A stretch of 12,328 nucleotides of DNA from assembly GCA_903922535.1 (NCBI GenBank), contig CAIXUF010001391.1, positions 1 through 12,328 on the forward strand, read 5' to 3'. Made by a program: the position numbers and the translations under genes. Below the pieces are notes generated by a model. That model did no database searches. It was not told the origin of the DNA and was given only the letters and a program-made list of their open reading frames with translations. How positions within the stretch are numbered: position 1 is the first letter of the stretch; each line of letters begins with the position of its first letter. This stretch comes from Candidatus Hydrogenedentota bacterium. Lineage in GTDB: Bacteria > Hydrogenedentota > Hydrogenedentia > Hydrogenedentiales > CAITNO01. Shown here piece after piece: positions 6,154 to 12,328 of the stretch.

Positions 6154-7374
6154 CTATTGCTGCACAAGGCCGGCAAGGCCAAGGATGGGCATGAACAGCG
6201 CGATGACGATGCCGCCCACCACCACGCCCATCATGCCGATCAGAATGGGTTCAATAAGACTCGTCAGTGCGTCCACCGTAGCCCGCACCTCCGAGTCGTA
6301 GAAATCGGCGATCTTCATCAGCATGTTTTCGAGCGCGCCCGTTTTTTCGCCGACGCCAATCATGCGCGTCACCATGGTCGGAAACACCTGCGCCCGCGCC
6401 AGCGGCTCGGCCAGCGTCTCGCCGTTGCGCACGCTTTCGCCGGCCGCCCGAATCGCGCGGGCGTACACCTCGTTGCCTGCGGTGCGCTCCACAATCTCCA
6501 AAGCCTGGAGTATCGCCACGCCGCTTTTTGTGAGCGTGCTCAGTGTGCGGGTGAAACGGCTGATCGCAACCTTGCGCTGCAGAATGCCAAACACCGGCAT
6601 GCGGAGTCTGAGAACGTCCAGGTTGTATTTGCCCGTCGCCGTCTTGCCATACATTTTCACCCCGACGATCGTGCCGATCAGCGTTCCGAGAATGACAAAC
6701 CACGACCACCATTGATGAAGGAACTTGCTTACGTTGATAAGTATCTGCGTGGGCAGCGGCAGCGCCTTGCCGAAACTCCCGAAAATCTCCGCGAACTGGG
6801 GCACCACGAAGATAATCAAGCCCATCGCAATCAGAATAATCATGCAGAACGCGACCACGGGATAGGTCATCGCCGATTTGATCCGCCGCCTAAGCTCCTC
6901 CGTCTCCTCAAGATAGTCCGCCAATTGAAGCAGCACGCCGTCCAGGTCGCCCCCGGCCTCGCCGGCGCGCACCATGCTCACGTAAAGGTCCGGGAAGGCG
7001 CGCGAAAACTTTCGCAGCGCGTCGGAAAACGTTTCGCCCGATTCCACCTCCTGGCCCACCGCATTGATCACTGCGGCGAAATTCGGGTCCTCGCACTGCT
7101 CCGACAGGATGTCGAGGCCCTGCATCAGCGGGAGACCGGCGCTCACAATGGTAGACAACTGGCGTGTAAACACCAGCAGTTCGGTGCCTTTGACCTTCCG
7201 GTTCAGGTTTATTCCTCTCGCTCCGCCGAGCACCCCCTTCGTCTCCACCAGTTTGTCCGCCACAAGGCCCATCTGGTTCAGGCGCATCATCGCGGAATCG
7301 CGGTTGTCCGCGGAAATGGTGCCCCGCCGCTGTGTCCCCGTGCGTGTGCGCGCAACATAACTGAACATCGCCAT
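6154..7374 (-). CDS. gspF: type II secretion / type IV pilus inner-membrane platform protein GspF/PilC
   Basis: 406 residues, the normal length for GspF/PilC. The N-terminus FSYVARTRTGTQRRGTISADN is the family's opening. Two tandem T2SSF domains follow: residues about 66-190 (FTRQLSTIVSAGLPLMQGLDIL ... AGEAGGDLDGVLLQLADYLE) and about 270-395 (FTRTLSTLTKSGVAILQALEIVERT ... GVGEKTGALENMLMKIADFYD), each ending in membrane segments; the C-terminal segment IGMMGVVVGGIVIALFMPIL is typical. It forms the inner-membrane platform that couples the assembly ATPase to pseudopilin or pilin polymerisation. No gspE/pilB, pseudopilin or secretin gene is next to it here, so whether it serves secretion or pili is open. 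Start ATG 7372-7374 has AAAGGAG at ideal spacing and a strong promoter 51 nt upstream. Confidence 0.93.
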   Translation of the reverse strand: MAMFSYVARTRTGTQRRGTISADNRDSAMMRLNQMGLVADKLVETKGVLGGARGINLNRKVKGTELLVFTRQLSTIVSAGLPLMQGLDILSEQCEDPNFAAVINAVGQEVESGETFSDALRKFSRAFPDLYVSMVRAGEAGGDLDGVLLQLADYLEETEELRRRIKSAMTYPVVAFCMIILIAMGLIIFVVPQFAEIFGSFGKALPLPTQILINVSKFLHQWWSWFVILGTLIGTIVGVKMYGKTATGKYNLDVLRLRMPVFGILQRKVAISRFTRTLSTLTKSGVAILQALEIVERTAGNEVYARAIRAAGESVRNGETLAEPLARAQVFPTMVTRMIGVGEKTGALENMLMKIADFYDSEVRATVDALTSLIEPILIGMMGVVVGGIVIALFMPILGLAGLVQQ

Positions 7375-7424
7375 AGATTATCGCTCCTTTATCGGCTTGC
7401 GGATGAGCGCCGCAACTTCACGAA

Positions 7425-7453
7425 AGTATAACTGACATTGACCGTTGTGACAA
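7425..7453 (-). promoter_or_regulatory. promoter of gspF with a palindrome over the -35 box
   Basis: On the - strand TTGTCA (7453-7448), a 17-nt spacer and TATACT (7430-7425) match the sigma-70 consensus at 5 of 6 positions each. The start of transcription would be near 7418, giving a leader of about 44 nt. The 11-bp palindrome GTTGTGACAAC (7444-7454) covers the -35 box and could be a repressor site. Confidence 0.6.
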
Positions 7454-7468
7454 CAAGTACCCCGTCAA

Positions 7469-8377
7469 TTATGCCACATGTTCTTCGTTCAGGACGGATA
7501 GCAGCGCGCCGCCTATCTCAGGCCACGCAAACCGGAACCCCCACCGCTCCAACCGCGCCGGTTTCGCGCGCACACCAGCCAGCAGCAGATCACGCCCCAT
7601 CTCTCCAAACACGGCGCGTATGACAGCCTCTGGAACCGGCAACAGGGCAGGACGCCCCAGCGTCCGGGCCAGCGCCCGTGTGAACTCTGCATTGGTCACC
7701 GGGTTCGGCGACACCACATTCACGGGACCGGAAGCCCCCCCATCCTGCAAACACAGACACAGCGCCGAGACGGCATCGGAAAGGGTCACCCAGCTCATCC
7801 AGGCTTTACCGCTGCCCAGCCGCCCCCCCAAACCCGCCCGAAAGACGGGCAGCATGCGTCCCAGCGCACCACCCGATCGCGAAAGTACCACGCCAAACCG
7901 GGGATGAACCACCCGTATCCCCGCCGCGCGGGCCGCATCTGCCGCCGCCTCCCAGGCAACGCAGACCTCTGAAAGAAAGGAAGTCCCCGGCGGTACTTCC
8001 TCGTCCACCACCTCGGTGCCGGTATTGCCGTAGTACCCCACCGCCGACGCTGAAACCAGCACCTTTGGCCGACGCTCAAGATGCGACAACGTCTCGGCCA
8101 GCAGCGCCGTGCCCTGTGTCCTGCTGTCAAGAATCCGGTGTTTCACCTCCCGCGTCCAGCGCCGCGCCGCCACATTTTCCCCCGCCAAATGCACCACCGC
8201 GTCCAGCCCCTCCAGTTTTCCGGCGTCGATTAGCCCCTTCTCCGGGTCCCAACCCACACCGTCCTGCGCACTGGAACCATCACGCACCAACCGCACCACC
8301 GTGTCGCCCTTGAAGCGAAGCGCCTTCACAAGCGCGCTCCCAATCAGCCCTTTGCTGCCGGTCACCAGAATTCTCAT
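7469..8377 (-). CDS. TIGR01777-family NAD(P)-binding sugar-epimerase-like protein
   Basis: 302 residues from ATG 8375-8377, preceded by GGAG; the in-frame extension to 8428 has no comparable signal. The Rossmann motif ILVTGSKGLIGSAL (3-16) binds NAD(P). HLAGENVAARRW, SASAVGYYG and the WEAAADAARAAGIRVVHPRFGVVLS stretch follow the atypical SDR subfamily that includes E. coli YfcH. The C-terminal DUF1731 domain is clear (PVPEAVIRAVFGEMG, LLLAGVRAKPARLERWGF, WP). The reaction is not established; relatives are called epimerases by similarity and are linked in places to cell division or cell-envelope functions. It is transcribed divergently from marR and towards gspF, which has its own promoter in the 94-nt gap. 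Confidence 0.92.
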   Translation of the reverse strand: MRILVTGSKGLIGSALVKALRFKGDTVVRLVRDGSSAQDGVGWDPEKGLIDAGKLEGLDAVVHLAGENVAARRWTREVKHRILDSRTQGTALLAETLSHLERRPKVLVSASAVGYYGNTGTEVVDEEVPPGTSFLSEVCVAWEAAADAARAAGIRVVHPRFGVVLSRSGGALGRMLPVFRAGLGGRLGSGKAWMSWVTLSDAVSALCLCLQDGGASGPVNVVSPNPVTNAEFTRALARTLGRPALLPVPEAVIRAVFGEMGRDLLLAGVRAKPARLERWGFRFAWPEIGGALLSVLNEEHVA

Positions 8378-8465
8378 TTTTCCGTTCTCCGTGCCTCGCG
8401 TTCTCGCGGAACAGTCACGGTACCACACCTGTTCCTGTGAGGGACAACATTGCGCGCCCTATCGC

Positions 8466-8495
8466 TTGACTTCTAACAATAAATTAATTTACAAT
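8466..8495 (+). promoter_or_regulatory. promoter of the marR-aas unit
   Basis: TTGACT (8466-8471), an 18-nt spacer and TACAAT (8490-8495) form a good sigma-70-like promoter. The region is sharply AT-rich compared with its surroundings. Transcription should start near 8502, giving a leader of about 50 nt before the marR ATG. Confidence 0.6.
8480..8491. promoter_or_regulatory. candidate MarR operator (12-bp palindrome in the promoter)
   Basis: TAAATTAATTTA is a perfect 12-bp palindrome filling most of the spacer and touching the -10 box. MarR proteins bind as dimers to AT-rich palindromes overlapping their own promoters, so this is the first candidate for autorepression. The hexamers CTAACA (8473-8478) and TGTTAG (8508-8513) form a wider inverted pair around it. 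Confidence 0.45.
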
Positions 8496-8515
8496 TCCTG
8501 AAGAATATGTTAGCC

Positions 8516-8535
8516 TGATCGACCAACATTGATCA
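8516..8535. promoter_or_regulatory. inverted repeat in the marR leader, possible second operator
   Basis: TGATC (8516-8520) and GATCA (8531-8535) form a 20-bp interrupted palindrome between the promoter and the ribosome binding site. Arms are only 5 bp, so chance is possible. Confidence 0.25.
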
Positions 8536-8551
8536 CCTTTGGAGACTAGAC

Positions 8552-9022
8552 ATGTCCATTGCAAAAGAACTTGAACTTGACAGGCCAATGTCGGACATCC
8601 GGCACGAACTCGTGCTCAATGTCGTCCGCACGGCGAATCTCATGGCACTCAAGGCCGGCACCCTCTTTCGGCAATACGACCTCACCGAGGCGCAGTTCAA
8701 CGTGCTCTTCTCCCTTAAATACAAAGAGCGTGACTGGACGCAGTCTGACCTGGGAAAGCGCCTCGTCGTCACCCGCGCCAGCATCACCTCGGTCCTTGAC
8801 AAGCTTGAGGCCAAGGGCCTTGTCAGGCGCAGCGCGGTCACCGGGAACCGGCGCATCTATCACGTGTGCCTCACGGAGAAGGGCTTGTTGCTGGTCAACG
8901 AGGTCGAGCCAAACTACCGTGAAAACATCTACAAAGTCTGCAAGAATCTCGATGACGACCTCTGCCACCTGCTCATAGGCCATCTGGAATCCATGCGCCA
9001 GGAAATTCAGGGCTTGGCCTGA
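8552..9022 (+). CDS. MarR-family transcriptional regulator
   Basis: 156 residues, standard for the family. The winged helix-turn-helix is clear: LTEAQFNVLFSL, then WTQSDLGKRLVVTRASITSVLDKLEAKGLVRR (about 62-93) and the wing NRRIYHVCLTEKG (about 98-110); flanking N- and C-terminal helices form the dimer. Start ATG 8552 has GGAG 7 nt upstream. The promoter carries a 12-bp palindrome, suggesting autorepression. The gene is followed after 62 nt by the large lysophospholipid re-acylation gene on the same strand, so that gene is the likely target. Some MarR proteins (for example FabT of streptococci) respond to acyl-ACP and control lipid genes; a lipid-related ligand here is an inference from position only. 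Confidence 0.93.
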   Translation: MSIAKELELDRPMSDIRHELVLNVVRTANLMALKAGTLFRQYDLTEAQFNVLFSLKYKERDWTQSDLGKRLVVTRASITSVLDKLEAKGLVRRSAVTGNRRIYHVCLTEKGLLLVNEVEPNYRENIYKVCKNLDDDLCHLLIGHLESMRQEIQGLA

Positions 9023-9050
9023 GTTCACGGTCCTGAAGAGGAAATCAACC

Positions 9051-9072
9051 GCCCCGCCCTGGCGGGTGGGGC
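9051..9072 (+). promoter_or_regulatory. GC-rich hairpin abutting the ribosome binding site of aas
   Basis: GCCCCGCCC (9051-9059), loop TGGC, GGGTGGGGC (9064-9072): nine base pairs, one of them G-T. The next bases are AGGAG (9073-9077), the ribosome binding site of the downstream gene. No T-run follows. It could dampen read-through from marR, protect the mRNA, or hold the ribosome binding site accessible or closed. Confidence 0.45.
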
Positions 9073-9084
9073 AGGAGACCTGAC

Positions 9085-12000
9085 ATGAATGCTTCGGCTT
9101 CCACCACGGTGCCCGCGGGTAAGGCTGACTATCCCCGCCTGGGATTCTGGTCGCTTATCGTGACCCAATTCCAGGGTGCCTTCAACGACAATCTGTTCAA
9201 GTTCATCATCATCTTCTACCTGCTCAATACGATGCGTGGCGCGGGCACCGAAAGCACCGAAGCCATGCGCATCTATGGACATGCCCTTGAGGGACATATT
9301 CTCTGGTGGCCCTTCAAAATCACTGCGGGCGATTTTGTACCCTCTTTTGCCACGATTCTGTTCTCGCTGCCGTTTATTATGTTCCCGGCGTTCTTCGGTG
9401 CCCTGGCCGACCGCTACAGCAAAGGTTCCATCGCCCGCTGGGTGAAGTACATCGAGGTGGTCATCGGGATTCTGGTGGGCATTGCGCTCTACCGGCACAA
9501 CATCGCTTTCCTGTGGGTGATGCTCTTTCTCATGGCCACCCACAGCACCATGTTCAGCCCGGCCAAATACGGATTGCTCCCCGAAATCCTGCCGGAATCC
9601 CGCATTTCCTGGGGCAACGGCATTCTGCAAATGGGCACCATTGTCGCCATCATCGCCGGCACGGGATTGGCCGGGACCCTGTATGACGGATTGAAGGACC
9701 ATGTCTATTACGTCGCCTACGTGCTGGTCGGCCTGTCGGTGTTTGGTCTGGTCACGTCACAGTTCATCAGCAAGCCCGCGCCAGCCAATGCCTGCCAGCA
9801 GCTCTCGCTCAATCCCTGGGCGGGCATGGGCAGGTACATGGGCGCCGTCTTCGAGGATAAAGTGCTCCTCTACGTCGTCGTCGGCTATGTCTACTTCTGG
9901 TTTGCAGGCGCGCTCATCCAGCAGAACGTCATCAAATATGCCCACGAGGTGTTGAAACTGGGTGAGGCGCAAAACGGCTATCTTCAGGCCGCGATGGCCA
10001 TAGGCATTGGGTCGGGGGCGGTGGCTGCGGGATACCTGTCGCGGGGCAAAATCGAACAGGGTCTCATCCTGATTGGCTCGCTGGGCATGACACTCTTCGC
10101 CCTGCTCATCGCCATGCCGCCCGAATGGTTCGGAACCGCCACAGCGGTGGTCACCGGAGCATCGTTTTACTTCCGTTGCCTGCTCCTTCTGGTCTTTGGC
10201 CTGGGTTTCTTTGCGGGTGTCTTTGACGTGCCTCTTGCCTCCACGCTCCAGCAACGGGCACCGGCAGCCATTCGCGGCGGCATCATCTCGGCCACCAACA
10301 TGCTGACCTTCGTCGGCATGGCCGCCGCGGGCATCCTGTTTCTTCCCCTGGGCGCGGTGGGGTTCACGCCCGCCCACATCTTCCTGCTGACCGGTCTCTT
10401 TTCGCTCACCGTGGGCATTTACATCACCTGGAAACTCCCGCTGCTGGCCCTGCGCGCGGTACTCTGGATGATGGACGGCACCCTGTTCAAGATCAGCATC
10501 GGCGGGCGCCGCAATCTGCCTGAACGCGGCGGGGCGCTGATCGTGGCCGACCACAGTTCCATTCTCGACACGCTGGCCATTCAGTACGCGCTTGACCGCG
10601 AGGTGTGCTTTGTCATCGGCAAGGAATGCCTGGAAGTTCCCTGGATGAAGCGTCTCTCGCGCTTCGTGCATCTGGTCACCGTGGACAGCACCGCTCCCGA
10701 AGGCCTGGCCACCGCCGAACAAAGCATTCGCGAATTGCTGGCGCAGGGCTGGGTGGTCTGCCTGAACCGCGAACCGCGGCTCCGTCCCGACGGGCTGCCT
10801 TTGCCCTGGTATGGCGATTACCACAGCCTCACCCGGGGCACCGACGCGCTTGTGCTTCCCCTGTCCATGACCCGCCTGTGGGAGCGCGTGTACATCTTTG
10901 TGGACAACCGCGTTCAGTTGCGCTGGTGCGGACGGCTGCGCTATCCCGTGCAGGTGTGGCTCGGCGCGCCGCTCCCCGACGGCACCCCCGGCGTGGCCGT
11001 GCGCAAGGCCGTCGAGCATACCGGCATGGAGGCCTACTCCCAGCGCCGGTATCAGTACCGCCTGCTCCACGAGGGATTCGTGAAAATGGCGCGCCGCCGG
11101 CTGCGTCATATGGCCATTGCCGACGCGCTCACCGGAAAGCTGAGTTTCTTCAAGACGCTTGTCGGGGCCATTGTCTTCGCGCGCAAATTCAGGCCGCTCT
11201 TGGGCGAACAGTCCATGGTGGGCCTGCTGGTGCCGCCCACCGTCGGCGGCGTGCTGGCAAACGTCGCCGTGCAGATGCTCGGCAAGGTTCCGGTCAACCT
11301 CAACTACACCGCGCCCGCCGAGACCATCGCGGCCTGCGCCCGCCGCTGCGGCATCACGCACACCATCACCTCCCGCAAATTCCTTGAACGTCTGCCGCTG
11401 CAGGTGCCCGGCACCCCCGTCTATCTCGAAGACGTGCGCGGCACGGTCACCGGCAAGGACCGCATCACCGGCATGCTTGTCGCCCTGTTCGCCCCCCGTT
11501 TCATTATCAACCGGATTCTGGGCACGCCCAAGGCAAAAGACAGCGACCTGGCGACGGTCATCTTCTCCAGCGGCAGCGAGGGCGAGCCCAAGGGGGTCAT
11601 GCTCTCGCACCGCAACATCATGACCATCATCGAATCGGCGCAGGAGATGTTCCCGCACACCGGCGATTCCTGTATCGTCGGATTCCTGCCCCTGTTCCAC
11701 TCCTTTGGCTTCGCCGTCTGCCTCTGGATTCCCCTGACCGTGGGCATCCGCGGCATTTACCACCCCAATCCGCTTGAACCCAAACTCATCGGGAACCTTG
11801 TCCAGAAGTACGGCGGTTCGATTATGATTTGCACCCCCACATTCCTGCAAAGCTTCATCCGCCGCTGCGAACCGGATCAACTCAAGAGCCTCGAATACGT
11901 TGTGGGCGGCGCGGAGAAGCTGCCCGAGCGCGTCCGGATCGCATTCAAGGAGAAGTTCGGCAGTGAACCCGTCGAGGGCTACGGCACCACCGAGTGCGCC

Positions 12001-12328
12001 CCCGCCGTTTCCCTGAACGTGCCCAACTGCGAATCACCGGGTTTCTTCGTCCGGGGACTCAAGTATGGCACCATCGGACGCCCCATGACCGGCCAGACCG
12101 TGCGCGTGGTTGACCCGGACACCGGCGTTGAACTCCCCACCGGCGAGGGCGGACTGCTGCTGGTCAAGGGGCCAAATGTCATGCTGGGATATCTGGAAGA
12201 TCCCAAGAAGACCGCCTCCGTGATGCGGGATGGATGGTACGCCACCGGCGACATCGCCGCGCTCGACGAGGACGGATTCCTTACCATCACCGACCGGCTC
12301 GCCCGGTTCAGCAAGATCGGCGGCGAGA
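9085..12328 (+). CDS. aas: LplT-PlsC-Aas fusion: lysophospholipid transporter / acyltransferase / acyl-ACP synthetase (3' end outside window)
   Basis: Open from ATG 9085 (AGGAG 7 nt upstream) to the window edge: 1081 codons without a stop. Domain order: an MFS transporter (about 15-449; FWSLIVTQFQGAFNDNLFKF, FGALADRYSKG, MFSPAKYGLLPE), matching LplT, which flips lysophospholipids across the inner membrane. Next a PlsC-type acyltransferase (about 465-650) with HSSILD (H490, D495) and an EPR variant (563-565) of the EGTR motif. Then an adenylate-forming ligase (from about 675) with the ATP loop SSGSEGEPKGVMLSH (828-842), LPLFHSFG, EGYGTTE (964-970), DGWYATGD (1049-1056) and FSKIGGE at the edge. 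In E. coli, LplT and Aas are separate proteins of one operon; together they import 2-acyl-lysophospholipid, activate a fatty acid to acyl-ACP and re-acylate sn-1. Probably about 110-140 residues are missing. It is likely co-transcribed with marR. Confidence 0.93.
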   Translation, partial: MNASASTTVPAGKADYPRLGFWSLIVTQFQGAFNDNLFKFIIIFYLLNTMRGAGTESTEAMRIYGHALEGHILWWPFKITAGDFVPSFATILFSLPFIMFPAFFGALADRYSKGSIARWVKYIEVVIGILVGIALYRHNIAFLWVMLFLMATHSTMFSPAKYGLLPEILPESRISWGNGILQMGTIVAIIAGTGLAGTLYDGLKDHVYYVAYVLVGLSVFGLVTSQFISKPAPANACQQLSLNPWAGMGRYMGAVFEDKVLLYVVVGYVYFWFAGALIQQNVIKYAHEVLKLGEAQNGYLQAAMAIGIGSGAVAAGYLSRGKIEQGLILIGSLGMTLFALLIAMPPEWFGTATAVVTGASFYFRCLLLLVFGLGFFAGVFDVPLASTLQQRAPAAIRGGIISATNMLTFVGMAAAGILFLPLGAVGFTPAHIFLLTGLFSLTVGIYITWKLPLLALRAVLWMMDGTLFKISIGGRRNLPERGGALIVADHSSILDTLAIQYALDREVCFVIGKECLEVPWMKRLSRFVHLVTVDSTAPEGLATAEQSIRELLAQGWVVCLNREPRLRPDGLPLPWYGDYHSLTRGTDALVLPLSMTRLWERVYIFVDNRVQLRWCGRLRYPVQVWLGAPLPDGTPGVAVRKAVEHTGMEAYSQRRYQYRLLHEGFVKMARRRLRHMAIADALTGKLSFFKTLVGAIVFARKFRPLLGEQSMVGLLVPPTVGGVLANVAVQMLGKVPVNLNYTAPAETIAACARRCGITHTITSRKFLERLPLQVPGTPVYLEDVRGTVTGKDRITGMLVALFAPRFIINRILGTPKAKDSDLATVIFSSGSEGEPKGVMLSHRNIMTIIESAQEMFPHTGDSCIVGFLPLFHSFGFAVCLWIPLTVGIRGIYHPNPLEPKLIGNLVQKYGGSIMICTPTFLQSFIRRCEPDQLKSLEYVVGGAEKLPERVRIAFKEKFGSEPVEGYGTTECAPAVSLNVPNCESPGFFVRGLKYGTIGRPMTGQTVRVVDPDTGVELPTGEGGLLLVKGPNVMLGYLEDPKKTASVMRDGWYATGDIAALDEDGFLTITDRLARFSKIGGE

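Noticed and set aside
6022..7431. 469-codon open frame on the + strand
   Set aside because: Antisense to gspF; its composition (H, R, Q rich) is that of a mirror frame and it has no domain signature.
9757..11880. 707-codon open frame on the - strand
   Set aside because: It lies wholly antisense to the LplT-PlsC-Aas fusion, whose domains and motifs are unmistakable. The translation is rich in H, G, E, Q and D with no recognisable motif, as expected from the complement of GC-rich coding DNA.

Overview
The window is a GC-rich, gene-dense stretch of a Gram-negative-type bacterial chromosome. It carries a GspF/PilC secretion or pilus membrane protein, several exported proteins with signal peptides, a ferredoxin-dependent 2-oxoacid oxidoreductase and a phospholipid-recycling enzyme. 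A two-subunit pyruvate:ferredoxin oxidoreductase together with a short, Ser-less 'neutral ceramidase-like' protein is a mix often met in Planctomycetes/Verrucomicrobia/Hydrogenedentes-like lineages. No rRNA or marker protein is present, so that assignment is only a guess. I see no tRNA, rRNA, CRISPR array, insertion sequence or phage gene.

Left end (1-1134, + strand): the 3' end of porA and the complete porB, closely spaced, followed by an 8-bp-stem hairpin. Next (1155-2076, - strand) is the most unusual part. A compact Phd/RelE-type toxin-antitoxin pair with its own promoter lies between two diverged direct repeats. One repeat is the 3' end of the intact downstream phosphatase gene plus its trailer. 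The other is a decayed copy of the same segment with a frameshift and a stop, and it runs up to the toxin stop codon.

Middle (2077-7374, - strand): four genes in one orientation, read right to left as gspF/pilC, a secreted ceramidase-fold hydrolase, a cation:proton antiporter, and a secreted purple-acid-phosphatase-like metallophosphoesterase. A strong promoter precedes gspF and the first gap is 37 nt, so gspF and the hydrolase are probably co-transcribed. The longer gaps further on (84 and 104 nt, the latter with a stem-loop) could hold further control points. A TIGR01777-type NAD(P)-binding epimerase gene (7469-8377) lies upstream of gspF on the same strand.

Right end (8378-12328): a divergent AT-rich intergenic region with a good promoter and palindromes serves a MarR-family regulator (+ strand). 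Sixty-two nt after marR comes a very large gene that is open to the window edge (at least 1081 codons). It fuses an LplT-like MFS lysophospholipid transporter, a PlsC acyltransferase and an acyl-ACP synthetase (Aas-type) in one polypeptide. The likely picture is a MarR-controlled, all-in-one lysophospholipid import and re-acylation enzyme. A GC-rich hairpin abuts its ribosome binding site and may add a second level of control.

No stretch longer than about 300 bases lacks a gene. The two larger gaps (1109-1367 and 1871-2076) hold the repeat copies, the pseudogene fragment and the toxin-antitoxin promoter.
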